Made by a program: the position numbers and the translations under genes. A DNA stretch of 64,000 nucleotides from an uncultured Actinomycetes bacterium (GTDB lineage Bacteria; Actinomycetota; Acidimicrobiia; Acidimicrobiales; RAAP-2): positions 1-64,000 of the forward strand of contig CAIQGE010000015.1 in assembly GCA_903871335.1 (NCBI GenBank), given 5' to 3'. Numbering within the stretch: the first letter of the stretch is position 1; each line of letters opens with the position of its first letter. A model generated the notes under the pieces. The model was not told the origin of the DNA and did not search any database. It saw only the letters and a list, made by a program, of their open reading frames with translations. Positions 17,441 through 25,518 of this stretch are shown one piece after another.

Positions 17441-19246
17441 GTGAGAGCACGTCGATTCGGTATTTCGTGCGCCGCCTTCGTGACGGTGATGCTGGCAACA
17501 CTTCCGGCGGCGGGAGCCGCGACCAGTGGGACCGCTAAGGACCAGCCGTATCTCGTGACATTGGTCGCTCGGCAGTGTCCGAGCTACAGCGATATCTCAG
17601 CGAACCTGGCTCGCAACAACATCATGGAAAGTCTGCAGGATCTGGGCCCCGACACGGCGTACAGTTCCGGCCAACCGATCGATCCTGCGATCGAGTCGGC
17701 GCATCAGGACAAGTGCACACCCCTTCGCGGCTTCCAGTTCAGCTTTGGAACGGCCCTCGCGGGCAAGGTGAAAGGTCTCACGACGGTTCGTAATGCGTAT
17801 GAGCCCGTGACGGTCCTACCCTCGACGCCTCTACTCAACTCCGAGGGCCAACCGACGGGCGCCCACCTCGCAACGGCCGTCACGGTGCAGTTGACACCTG
17901 AACAAGCGCAACTAGCTCTCCAAAGCTCGTCACTCTGGCTGCAGGGTGGCACGCCGGCGGACCCGTTGCCGAACTCCGATCACATCGCTTTTGGCGCCCT
18001 GCGTTGTTCGATTGACAATTTGAACGGTGACAATGCCGAGTGGGTGGGATTTTCGGCCGGCACGCACCACGCCTTTTGCTACTACTACGCGGTCAGTGTT
18101 CCCACGGCTCCGGGCAGCATTGTCATCAAGAAGACTCTGCCCGCTGGTGAAGTAGCGAAGAACTCCTTTCCTTTCCAGGGCAACATCTCGTATAACCCGG
18201 GAGGAACGTTCAGCGTCGTGGCCGGCAGCCAAGTCACCTTCGACCGAGCGTCGGGTGAAACGTGGGACGTGACTGAACTGCCTACCGCGGGATTCGGTTT
18301 CGTCCGGCTGAGTTGCACGTCGGCGAATGGCGCGAGCGTCATCCACACGAGCGGCACCACGGCGACCATCGATCTCGGTGAATCGGATCACGTTGTTTGT
18401 ACCTACGAGAACAAACGAACGTCGACCGAGCTGTCCGTCTTCAAACAAACCCTTGATGGTCACGGCGGCCCCTTCAACTTCTCGGTTGTACCCCAGACGG
18501 GATCGACCACGTCGCTGAGTGCTACGACCACCGCGTCCAACACGCCGGTACTCGCTGGCGTCGTCCACGACGTCACGCTCGGTCACTACCGCATTACCGA
18601 GACGATGCCGGCGGCTACGGCCGAAGGGCATTGGATCGTGTCGGCCTTTGACTGCAACGGCCACAGTCAGCCGCCGTCGCTCACCGAGGAGGTCGACGTC
18701 ACGTCGGTCAGTCAGGACATCGCCTGCACGTTTACGAATCGACTGATCCCCGCGGGGTCGGTGACGATCCAAAAGATTTCGACCAACGGCGTCGGCCGCT
18801 TCGAATTTTCGATGCTCGGCACGAACGTCGCCTCCGAACAACCGGTTCGTTTTGAAGCGGTCACCTCCGCCGAGAACACGGCAACCACTGCGGTGCAACG
18901 AAGTGGAGAGCCAGTCAACCCACTCGTCTTCGGCACGTACTCGATTGATGAACTCGCGGCGGCTTCGCCTTCAGGATTCACGTGGCAGCTCGACAACGTC
19001 GACTGCGGTGCGGCACTCGTGTCGTCGAGTAGTTCGGGAGCCGTGATTGACGTCACGGCCGCGAACCCTCACGTGACGTGTACGTTCACGAATTCGCTCG
19101 TCGCCGACTCAGCGACGTTGCCACCGGTCACCGAACCCCAGCTCCCCTTTACCGGAGCGCCGACGAGCTCGCTGTGGTGGGTGAGTGGACTGGCCGTCGC
19201 TATGGGAGTTGTGCTCGTTCTCTTCTCCCGTCGTCGCACCGCTTAG
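17441..19246 (+). CDS. LPFTG-anchored surface protein with prealbumin-like repeats
   Basis: The 601-residue product has an N-terminal signal peptide (MRARRFG, hydrophobic core, cleavage near AAGAA), a Cys-containing N-terminal domain of about 220 residues, and three related domains of about 100 residues starting near residues 227, 327 and 434. Each opens with a VTIQK-like strand and ends with a CTFTN or CTYEN motif, as in SpaA/prealbumin-like surface domains. The C-terminus has LPFTG at 568-572, a hydrophobic helix and an RRRTA tail, the classic sortase signal. No sortase is in the window. The GTG start follows TAGGCT at 17429-17434 by six bases. Confidence 0.85.
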   Translation: MRARRFGISCAAFVTVMLATLPAAGAATSGTAKDQPYLVTLVARQCPSYSDISANLARNNIMESLQDLGPDTAYSSGQPIDPAIESAHQDKCTPLRGFQFSFGTALAGKVKGLTTVRNAYEPVTVLPSTPLLNSEGQPTGAHLATAVTVQLTPEQAQLALQSSSLWLQGGTPADPLPNSDHIAFGALRCSIDNLNGDNAEWVGFSAGTHHAFCYYYAVSVPTAPGSIVIKKTLPAGEVAKNSFPFQGNISYNPGGTFSVVAGSQVTFDRASGETWDVTELPTAGFGFVRLSCTSANGASVIHTSGTTATIDLGESDHVVCTYENKRTSTELSVFKQTLDGHGGPFNFSVVPQTGSTTSLSATTTASNTPVLAGVVHDVTLGHYRITETMPAATAEGHWIVSAFDCNGHSQPPSLTEEVDVTSVSQDIACTFTNRLIPAGSVTIQKISTNGVGRFEFSMLGTNVASEQPVRFEAVTSAENTATTAVQRSGEPVNPLVFGTYSIDELAAASPSGFTWQLDNVDCGAALVSSSSSGAVIDVTAANPHVTCTFTNSLVADSATLPPVTEPQLPFTGAPTSSLWWVSGLAVAMGVVLVLFSRRRTA

Positions 19247-19923
19247 CGCCACACTCCTTCGGCAAAAGCACGGCCGGCCACGGCACCTTCACATCCAATC
19301 GTGTCCAACTCGTCAACGTCACTCTGGTTGCGAACACCACCGGCAGCGATCACGGCAAAGGGAAACGGCACCAGTTCGCGATACAGGTCAAGGTCGGGAC
19401 CACCCATGGTGCCGTCTCTCGCGATCGCCGTTCCGAGGACGCGAACAACGCCCGCGTCGACGCAGTGTTGCGCCGCTTCAGCGACCGTGAAGGACGTTCG
19501 GTCGAGCCACCCGCCCACCCGCACGTACCCGTCTCGTACGTCAATGGTGACGCCGAGGGCGTCGCCGAATTCACTCGTGAAGGACACCAGCGTTTCGGGT
19601 GACTCGAAGGCGGCGGTACCAATCAATACTCGGGTTGCTCCGGCGTCCAGGACGTCCGCGGCCGCGGCCAGTGACCGGATTCCACCGGAGACCTGAACAG
19701 GAACACCGTTAGCCGCTGCAACACAACGACGAAGTACGTCAAGACGAAGGACGCCGCTTCGTGCTCCCTCGAGATCGACCAGGTGTAAGTAGGGCGGGTT
19801 CGTCGCCGCGAGCTCGGCGACGAACTCCTCTGCCGGACGGCGGAAGAGTTCTTTGTCGTAATCACCCTGTTCGAGACGCGTGGCGTCGTCGCCCAGGAGG
19901 TCAATGGCGGGGATGAGTTGCAT
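19243..19923 (-). CDS. hisA: Phosphoribosylformimino-AICAR-phosphate isomerase HisA
   Basis: This 226-residue TIM-barrel enzyme performs the Amadori rearrangement of ProFAR in histidine synthesis. PAIDLLG at residues 5-11 contains the catalytic aspartate of the first strand, and the C-terminal half contains TIDVRDG and a phosphate-binding IAAGGV. The length is close to the family norm. It is transcribed away from the other his genes, sharing a 30-base intergenic region with the regulator gene at 19954. The first codons overlap the -35 element of the his operon promoter. Its stop overlaps that of the surface protein (TTAG). Confidence 0.9.
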   Translation of the reverse strand: MQLIPAIDLLGDDATRLEQGDYDKELFRRPAEEFVAELAATNPPYLHLVDLEGARSGVLRLDVLRRCVAAANGVPVQVSGGIRSLAAAADVLDAGATRVLIGTAAFESPETLVSFTSEFGDALGVTIDVRDGYVRVGGWLDRTSFTVAEAAQHCVDAGVVRVLGTAIARDGTMGGPDLDLYRELVPFPFAVIAAGGVRNQSDVDELDTIGCEGAVAGRAFAEGVWR

Positions 19924-19947
19924 ATCAACGTATTAGCGTACTACAAT
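19918..19947 (+). promoter_or_regulatory. Promoter of the his operon
   Basis: TTGCAT (19918-19923) and TACAAT (19942-19947) are separated by 18 bases and the -10 ends six bases before the ATG at 19954, predicting a leaderless mRNA. The -35 element overlaps the hisA start codon on the opposite strand, so a repressor bound here could affect both directions. Confidence 0.65.
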
Positions 19948-19953
19948 GATGAT

Positions 19954-20262
19954 ATGTCGAATCTCCGAGCCGACGGTCACAAGCCCAATCACGAAACCAG
20001 AGTGGACGACCTCATTACGACCATCGCCTCTCTGGGGGACGTCGAGCTCACCAAGAGATTTTTACGTGATTTGTGCACTCGGTCTGAGCTCGACGCTATG
20101 GCGCAACGTTGGGAAGTCGCACAACTCGTTGATCAAAGCGTGCCGTACCAACAAATCGCTCGTCGCACCGGTGCGTCGACCGCGACGATCACGCGCGTCG
20201 CACAGTGGTTGCGGCATGGAGAAGGAGGCTACGCCTCCGTTTTAGGAAAGTTGAAGCCATGA
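19954..20262 (+). CDS. TrpR/YerC-family regulator, candidate his repressor
   Basis: This 102-residue protein matches the YerC/YecD family of Trp-repressor-like proteins: the segments RFLRDLCTRSELDAMAQR and YQQIARRTGASTATITRV form the conserved helix-turn-helix core. Relatives in Firmicutes have been proposed to repress histidine biosynthesis (HisR). Here the gene is the first of the his operon and overlaps hisG by four bases (ATGA). Autoregulation of the shared hisA/his promoter by histidine is therefore an attractive inference. I chose the ATG at 19954 because of the promoter six bases before it. Confidence 0.82.
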   Translation: MSNLRADGHKPNHETRVDDLITTIASLGDVELTKRFLRDLCTRSELDAMAQRWEVAQLVDQSVPYQQIARRTGASTATITRVAQWLRHGEGGYASVLGKLKP

Positions 20263-21116
20263 CCCGACGCTTAACGATCGCAATCCCGTCCAAGGGACGG
20301 CTGCGGGAGCCGACCTGGAGCCTGCTCGAGGCATCCGGGCTCTCACCCCAAGAACCGGGGGAACGCGTCCTGATGGCCCAGTGCCGCAACGCCGACGTGG
20401 ACATCTTGTTCGTGCGGGCCGATGATGTTCCGGAGTACGTGCAAGATGGCGTCGTCGACTGCGGCGTGACGGGACTCGATCTCGTGGCGGAAAAGGGTTG
20501 CGACGTCGAGGTCCTACTCCGTCTCGGATTCGGTCTGTGTTCGCTCCAGGCCGCCGTTCCCAACGAGGATGTGGCGACGTCCCTCGATGACCTCGACGGC
20601 AAGCGCATCGCCACCGCCCACCCGCACCTGGCGGCCACGGCGCTTCGTGAGCGTGGAATCAAAGCCGAGCTCGTTACCGTTACCGGATCAGCTGAAATCA
20701 CCCCGCGTCTCGGGCTCGCTGACGCGATCATTGATCTGGTGTCCTCCGGGAGCACTCTGCGGACCAATGGACTACGTACTATCGGAACCTTGTTCGAAGC
20801 CGAAGCGGTATTGATTGGTCGCAATGACGGTGCTGGTACCGAAGCGGCACGAACTTTGACGACCGTTCTTGGATCGGTCGTGAACGCGCGAGCGAATCGT
20901 TACTTGTTGTGCAACGTGCCTACCGACGCGGTCGACGCGGTGACCGAGTTGCTACCGACCAAGGGATCTCCCAGTGTGATGCCGTTAGCCACGCCCGGCA
21001 CCGTGGCCCTGCACGCGTTGGTTCCGGCGAAGGAGATTTGGCAGTTACTGCCGAAGCTCGAAGCGCTGGGGGCAACGTCAATCCTTACCCTGCCAGTTGA
21101 ACGGATGGTTCCTTAA
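20259..21116 (+). CDS. hisG: ATP phosphoribosyltransferase HisG (long form)
   Basis: HisG condenses ATP and PRPP, the committed and feedback-inhibited step of histidine synthesis. The 285-residue product starts with TIAIPSKGRL and has the PRPP-binding EIT-like/LVSSGSTL region near residues 160-170. A C-terminal domain of about 75 residues (NVPTDAVDAV, then LHALVPAKEIW) is the ACT-like histidine-binding domain of the long form, so no HisZ partner is needed. Start ATG 20259 overlaps the regulator stop; the end abuts hisD by one base. Confidence 0.93.
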   Translation: MTRRLTIAIPSKGRLREPTWSLLEASGLSPQEPGERVLMAQCRNADVDILFVRADDVPEYVQDGVVDCGVTGLDLVAEKGCDVEVLLRLGFGLCSLQAAVPNEDVATSLDDLDGKRIATAHPHLAATALRERGIKAELVTVTGSAEITPRLGLADAIIDLVSSGSTLRTNGLRTIGTLFEAEAVLIGRNDGAGTEAARTLTTVLGSVVNARANRYLLCNVPTDAVDAVTELLPTKGSPSVMPLATPGTVALHALVPAKEIWQLLPKLEALGATSILTLPVERMVP

Positions 21117-22156
21117 TGTCGCGTACCTTTACTGTCTCTTCGATCATTGATGACGTTCGCACGCGCGGCGACGCCGCGGTGGCGGACTGGTCCAACTATT
21201 TCGATGGCGGGAATGATCCGTTACCTCGTCGCGCGGTGGCGGGTGAGGGACTACCCATCGAGGCCGTTCGCGCGGCCGCGGACGCCGTGCGTCGCTGGCA
21301 CGCGGCTCAACGTCCCGCCGACGTCACCATGGAAGTGATGCCCGGCGTCGTTCTGGAGCGACGTTGGACGCCGCTGCGCTCCGTGGGCGTGTACGTACCC
21401 AAGAATCTCGTGTCGTCCCTGATCATGGGTGCGGTTCCCGCGCAGGTGGCTGGTGTGGACCGGATTGTCGTGTGCACGCCACCGAGCGGAGCCGCACTGG
21501 TCGCCGCCGCGGCGGAGGAATTGGGCATTGACGAGGTGTGGGCCGTCGGCGGCGTCCAGGCCATTGCCGCGCTCGCCTACGGCACGGAACTCATCCGCCC
21601 CGTCGACAAGATCGTGGGCCCCGGCAGCGGGCCGGTCAACGCCGCGAAACTTCAGGTGTCACAGGACGTCGCGATCGACCTCCCGGCGGGACCAAGTGAG
21701 ATCGTGGTCGTCGCTGACGATGGCGTCGAGGAATGGATCATTCAACAAGAACTCGCAGCACAGATGGAGCACGGTCCGGACTCGAAGGGGTACGTCGTTC
21801 GTGTGGGGGATGACCTTGACGCCGCACTCGCCGCAGTGGAGGACCACGCGGCCGAGCACGTGTCACTTCTCGGTGAGCGGGCCGAATCGCTGGCGCCACT
21901 CATCCGAAACGCGGGTGCTGTTTTCGTGGGCCGCTTTGCGCCCGTTCCGGCGGGCGACTACGCCACCGGCGGCAACCACATTTTGCCGACGGGAGGCTCC
22001 TCGCGGTCGAGTGGTGGTGTCGGCCTCGAGACGTTCTTGAAGGCAGTGACGGTGCAACGCATCACTCGCGAGGGGCTCGAGCAGTTGGCGCCGACGATTG
22101 AAGCCCTCGCGGAAATTGAGGGAATGGTCAATCACAAGAAGACGGCGCGACGATGA
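21116..22156 (+). CDS. hisD: Histidinol dehydrogenase HisD, compact form
   Basis: HisD oxidises histidinol to histidine in two NAD-dependent steps. The 346 residues are some 80 fewer than the usual 430. The N-terminus is shortened and about 35 residues are missing between the QxEH region and the AEH motif. The catalytic and zinc ligands are nonetheless recognisable: Q216 and H219 (QMEH), E247-H248, D281 (GDYATG) and H340 near the C-terminus. The substrate region KIVGPG and the AGPSEI segment are also present. I expect an active enzyme. The ATG lies in the overlap with the hisG stop. Confidence 0.88.
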   Translation: MSRTFTVSSIIDDVRTRGDAAVADWSNYFDGGNDPLPRRAVAGEGLPIEAVRAAADAVRRWHAAQRPADVTMEVMPGVVLERRWTPLRSVGVYVPKNLVSSLIMGAVPAQVAGVDRIVVCTPPSGAALVAAAAEELGIDEVWAVGGVQAIAALAYGTELIRPVDKIVGPGSGPVNAAKLQVSQDVAIDLPAGPSEIVVVADDGVEEWIIQQELAAQMEHGPDSKGYVVRVGDDLDAALAAVEDHAAEHVSLLGERAESLAPLIRNAGAVFVGRFAPVPAGDYATGGNHILPTGGSSRSSGGVGLETFLKAVTVQRITREGLEQLAPTIEALAEIEGMVNHKKTARR

Positions 22157-23682
22157 CTCCACGTCCCTTGCCCGAAGCACTCGTTGAGTATCAGTGGCCC
22201 CCGTCGTCCGCCGACATCGCGGCCGCCGTGGGACTTCGCCCGACGGACATCCTTCGCTTTGACGGCAATGTCTCCGCCGCGCCGCCCACCAGTGCCCGAC
22301 CCGCTACCGTCGCGCGGGCGCTCGCCGACGTGAATGAATACGACCGAGGGCGATACGCCGAATTGCGAGCGGCGGTGGCGGCCCATCACGATGTTCCCCT
22401 CTCGTCCATCGTCCTGGGCGCAGGTAGTGACGAGCTCATTGTTCTCGCGGCTCGCGTGTTCGCTCCGGGCGGAACGGTCGCCACCGTTCCCGCCAACTCG
22501 TATTCGATGTACCGATTCGCGGCGGGCATGGCCGGCGCGACGGTGATTGACGACCCCGCCCAGGCCGATCTTGTCTACGTGTGCCGACCGAACAACCCCA
22601 CGGGCGAACTACCCGAGATTCCCGACGTGCCCGGTCAACTCGTCATTGACGAGGCCTACGCCGACTACGCGGGCGTCGACGCACTCGATCGCGTGAAGGA
22701 TGGCGCCATCATTCTGCGGACGTTCTCCAAGGCCTACGGACTCGCCGGAGCCCGCGTGGGCTACGCGGTGTGTGAGCCGCAACGAGCCGCAATTCTCTCC
22801 TCGCGCTTGGCGCCACTGGCGGTGTCGTCACTCTCGGCGGCGCTAGCCCTCGCGTCGCTGCAGAGTCCGCCGGACGTCGCGTCGCAGATCGCCGAGCGCG
22901 AGCGCTTGTCGACCGAACTAGCGGCCCTCGGTCTGACACCGCTGCGGTCCTATACGAACTTTCTCTTCATCCCGGTCGACGATCCGGACTACTGGCACGC
23001 CGCGCTGCTCCCCTTTGGCGTCGTGATTCGAACTTTCACTGGTGCGATTCGCATTTCCGTGCGTGATGAGGACGACGACAATGTCTTGCTCGACGCGATT
23101 CGCTCGGTCATCACTGGATCTACGGGGGCGTCGGATCTTGTGCGTCACCGTCGCGCTACCGCGGAAACGCGCATCGACGTGCGGCTTCGATTGCGGGGCA
23201 AAGGCCGCGTCTACGTGGAGACGGGCTCAGGGCTCTACGACCACTTCGTCCAACAGCTCGCTTTCCACGGCGGTCTCGATCTACGGGTCGAAGGCGTGGG
23301 CGACCACGAAACGGGAGATCACCACACGGTGGAAGACATGATGCGCGCTCTCGGTGACGCGCTCGACACGGCCCTCGGTGATCGTCGTGGCATCGTGCGG
23401 TACGGCGAGAGCCGTATTCCAATGGACGAAGCGGTGGCCCACGCCGTCATTGATTTGTCGGGCCGGCCCGTCAGTCGCATTTCGATCGTTCCTGATCCCG
23501 GCATGGCGACGCACGCTCTCGAGTCGTTCGCACAAAACGCCAAATTGACGCTGCACGTGGATGCCTCGGGTGAGAATGCCCACCACGTGGCGGAAGGCGC
23601 CTTCAAGGCGGTGGGCCGTGCGTTAAACGTCGCGCTCAAGATCGACGGCGACGTCGTACGTTCGACGAAGGGCACTTTGTGA
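22153..23682 (+). CDS. hisCB: HisC-HisB fusion: aminotransferase / IGP dehydratase
   Basis: The single 509-residue frame joins two pathway enzymes. Residues 1 to about 320 are histidinol-phosphate aminotransferase: CRPNNPTG at 144-151, IDEAYADY near 165, and the PLP lysine K193 in TFSKAYG. Residues about 332-509 are imidazoleglycerol-phosphate dehydratase, with the two metal-binding motifs HHTVED (390-395) and ENAHHVAE (474-481). There is no stop codon or restart between them; the linker is about 12 residues. HisB acts just before HisC, so the fusion links consecutive steps. It overlaps hisD and hisH by four bases each. Confidence 0.92.
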   Translation: MTPRPLPEALVEYQWPPSSADIAAAVGLRPTDILRFDGNVSAAPPTSARPATVARALADVNEYDRGRYAELRAAVAAHHDVPLSSIVLGAGSDELIVLAARVFAPGGTVATVPANSYSMYRFAAGMAGATVIDDPAQADLVYVCRPNNPTGELPEIPDVPGQLVIDEAYADYAGVDALDRVKDGAIILRTFSKAYGLAGARVGYAVCEPQRAAILSSRLAPLAVSSLSAALALASLQSPPDVASQIAERERLSTELAALGLTPLRSYTNFLFIPVDDPDYWHAALLPFGVVIRTFTGAIRISVRDEDDDNVLLDAIRSVITGSTGASDLVRHRRATAETRIDVRLRLRGKGRVYVETGSGLYDHFVQQLAFHGGLDLRVEGVGDHETGDHHTVEDMMRALGDALDTALGDRRGIVRYGESRIPMDEAVAHAVIDLSGRPVSRISIVPDPGMATHALESFAQNAKLTLHVDASGENAHHVAEGAFKAVGRALNVALKIDGDVVRSTKGTL

Positions 23683-24233
23683 GTGACACGTTGATCGTCG
23701 ACTACGGAGCTGGCAACACTCGCTCCGTCCGCGCGGCGTTCGCGCGACTCGGGGAGACGACAAATCTGAGTGCCGCACCCGACGCCATCGAGAGGGCGCC
23801 GTACGTTGTGCTTCCGGGCGTCGGGTCCGCCCGCGCCGCAATGGAACATCTCACGGAGACCGGCGCCGCCGACGCACTGAGAGAACGATTTCGGGCGGGA
23901 CGACCGATACTCGGAATTTGCTTAGGACTGCAATTAGCGCTGGAGCACAGTGAAGAAGACGGCGGCGTCGTGACACTCGGACTCCTTGAGGGAACGGTGC
24001 ATCGCTTGACGGACGGCCGAGTGCCTCGACTGGGTTGGGCGTCGGTATCGCCGTGGGACCAAAGCTTTTATTTCGCTCACAGTTACGCCGCCCGATCGAA
24101 CGCCACGATCGCCACAGCCGATGGCGTCACGGCCGCCGTCGCGGCGGGTTCATTTCTCGGCGTGCAATTCCATCCCGAGAAGTCGGGTGCCGCCGGCGAG
24201 AGGTGGTTGGCGTCGTGCCGTTCCCGCGTCTAA
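23679..24233 (+). CDS. hisH: Imidazole glycerol phosphate synthase glutaminase HisH
   Basis: HisH releases ammonia from glutamine for HisF. The 184-residue class I amidotransferase has IVDYGAGN near the start, the nucleophile elbow GICLGLQL with the catalytic cysteine, and the FHPEKS segment with the catalytic His and Glu. It is somewhat shorter than typical. GTG at 23679 overlaps the hisCB stop (GTGA). The 3' end overlaps the hisF start by about 19 bases, consistent with equimolar production of the two subunits. Confidence 0.92.
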   Translation: MSDTLIVDYGAGNTRSVRAAFARLGETTNLSAAPDAIERAPYVVLPGVGSARAAMEHLTETGAADALRERFRAGRPILGICLGLQLALEHSEEDGGVVTLGLLEGTVHRLTDGRVPRLGWASVSPWDQSFYFAHSYAARSNATIATADGVTAAVAAGSFLGVQFHPEKSGAAGERWLASCRSRV

Positions 24234-24970
24234 TTCCCTGCCTGGACGTCACCGCCGGCCGGGTCGTCAAGGGCATCAGCTTTCAGCAACTTCGCGACGT
24301 GGGTGATCCGGTGGAGCTGGCGGCTGCGTACAGCGAAGGCGGCGCTGACGAACTCGTCTTCTTAGATATCACCGCGACCCTCGAGAACGCCCGAACGATG
24401 GTCGAGGTCGTCGCGCGCGTCGCCGATGTCGTGAGCATCCCCTTTACCGTTGGTGGAGGAATCCGCTCGGCCGACGACGCCGCCCGACTCATTGAAGCTG
24501 GCGCCGATCGCGTGTCGATCAATTCGGCCGCCATCGCCCGACCGTTACTCATCACCGAGATTGCTCACCTGTTCGGAAGCCAAGCCGTCGTCGTCGCCAT
24601 CGACGCCGGCGGCGGTCGCGTTCACTCCCACGGCGGTACTACCGCGGTGGGCCGCGATGTCGTGGAGTGGGCGCGCGAGGCGGCGGAATGTGGTGCGGGC
24701 GAAATACTTCTGACGTCCATCGAACAAGACGGCCAGCGTTCGGGATACGACCTCGCGTTAACCACGGCGGTTCGTGACGCTGTGCGGGTTCCCGTGATTG
24801 CCTCCGGTGGCGCGGGAAATGCCCAACACGTCGTTGACGCCCTACGGGTGACGGACGCCGCGTTAGTGGCTTCGATTGTCCACGACGACCCGACCCAACT
24901 TCCTGCCCTGCGCGACGCCGTTCAGGCGGCGGGCATTGTTCTTCGACCCCTACCGGAGGTACTCACGTGA
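24215..24970 (+). CDS. hisF: Imidazole glycerol phosphate synthase cyclase HisF
   Basis: This TIM-barrel subunit makes IGP and AICAR. It begins with LIPCLDVTAGRVVKG, containing the first catalytic aspartate, and has the second in VVAIDAGGG; phosphate-binding loops TVGGGI and IASGGAG are clear. The preferred start is GTG 24215 (251 residues, the normal length), with GAGAGG upstream inside hisH; another in-frame GTG lies 12 bases earlier. It overlaps hisIE by four bases. Confidence 0.92.
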   Translation: MPFPRLIPCLDVTAGRVVKGISFQQLRDVGDPVELAAAYSEGGADELVFLDITATLENARTMVEVVARVADVVSIPFTVGGGIRSADDAARLIEAGADRVSINSAAIARPLLITEIAHLFGSQAVVVAIDAGGGRVHSHGGTTAVGRDVVEWAREAAECGAGEILLTSIEQDGQRSGYDLALTTAVRDAVRVPVIASGGAGNAQHVVDALRVTDAALVASIVHDDPTQLPALRDAVQAAGIVLRPLPEVLT

Positions 24971-25518
24971 CCGATCAACCGCTGCGGGCCGCCATTGTTC
25001 AGGAGGAACACACAGGTCGGATCTTGATGTTGGGGTGGATGGACGAGGAAGCCCTCGCCCTGACGAGCAGCACGGGCGAGGTGCACTTCTTTTCGCGTTC
25101 ACGACAGAGCCTTTGGAAGAAGGGTGAAACGTCCGGGAATATTCTCCACGTGACCTCCATCGAGCTCGATTGCGACGAGGACGCGGTGTTGGTGCAGGCA
25201 CACGCGGACGGGCCGACGTGCCACGACGGGTCGACGTCGTGTTTTACGCCGTGGCTCTGGCGTCGGATTCTGCAACGTGAATCCGCGGGCGATCCGTCGT
25301 CCTACGTCGTACGTCAACTTGGTGCCGGCATCGGCCCCAACGCGCAAAAGGTGGGAGAAGAAGCGACCGAAGTGGTGGTGGCGGCCATGGGCGAGAGTGA
25401 CGAACGACTCGTCAGCGAAGCTGCCGACCTGTGGTTTCACCTGCTCCTGCTGCTTCGTGCTCGCGGACTCGACCCGGCGGCCGTGGACGATGAATTGCGT
25501 CGCCGCGTTCGCGACTAG
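24967..25518 (+). CDS. hisI: HisIE bifunctional cyclohydrolase / pyrophosphohydrolase
   Basis: The 183 residues comprise an N-terminal PR-AMP cyclohydrolase (LMLGWMDEEAL, then FFSRSRQSLWKKGE, and the zinc-binding DCDED and CHDGSTSC) and a C-terminal PR-ATP pyrophosphohydrolase (KVGEEATEVVVAA with the MazG-like EExxE, then EAADLWFHLLLLL). Many actinobacteria encode HisI and HisE separately, so the fused form is noteworthy. The start is GTG in a GTGA overlap with hisF, and the stop overlaps the convergent nadR stop in CTAG. It closes the his operon. Confidence 0.92.
   Translation: MTDQPLRAAIVQEEHTGRILMLGWMDEEALALTSSTGEVHFFSRSRQSLWKKGETSGNILHVTSIELDCDEDAVLVQAHADGPTCHDGSTSCFTPWLWRRILQRESAGDPSSYVVRQLGAGIGPNAQKVGEEATEVVVAAMGESDERLVSEAADLWFHLLLLLRARGLDPAAVDDELRRRVRD

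Noticed and set aside
17930-18898. 322-residue frame antisense to the surface protein
   Set aside because: Composition is Arg/Gly/Val-rich without signal or domain, while the plus strand has signal peptide, repeats and LPFTG.
20223-20237. GGAGGC-TAC-GCCTCC hairpin followed by GTTTT as a terminator/attenuator before hisG
   Set aside because: It lies inside the conserved coding end of the YerC-like gene (EGGYASVL), so coding constraint explains it; an added attenuation role is possible but unsupported.
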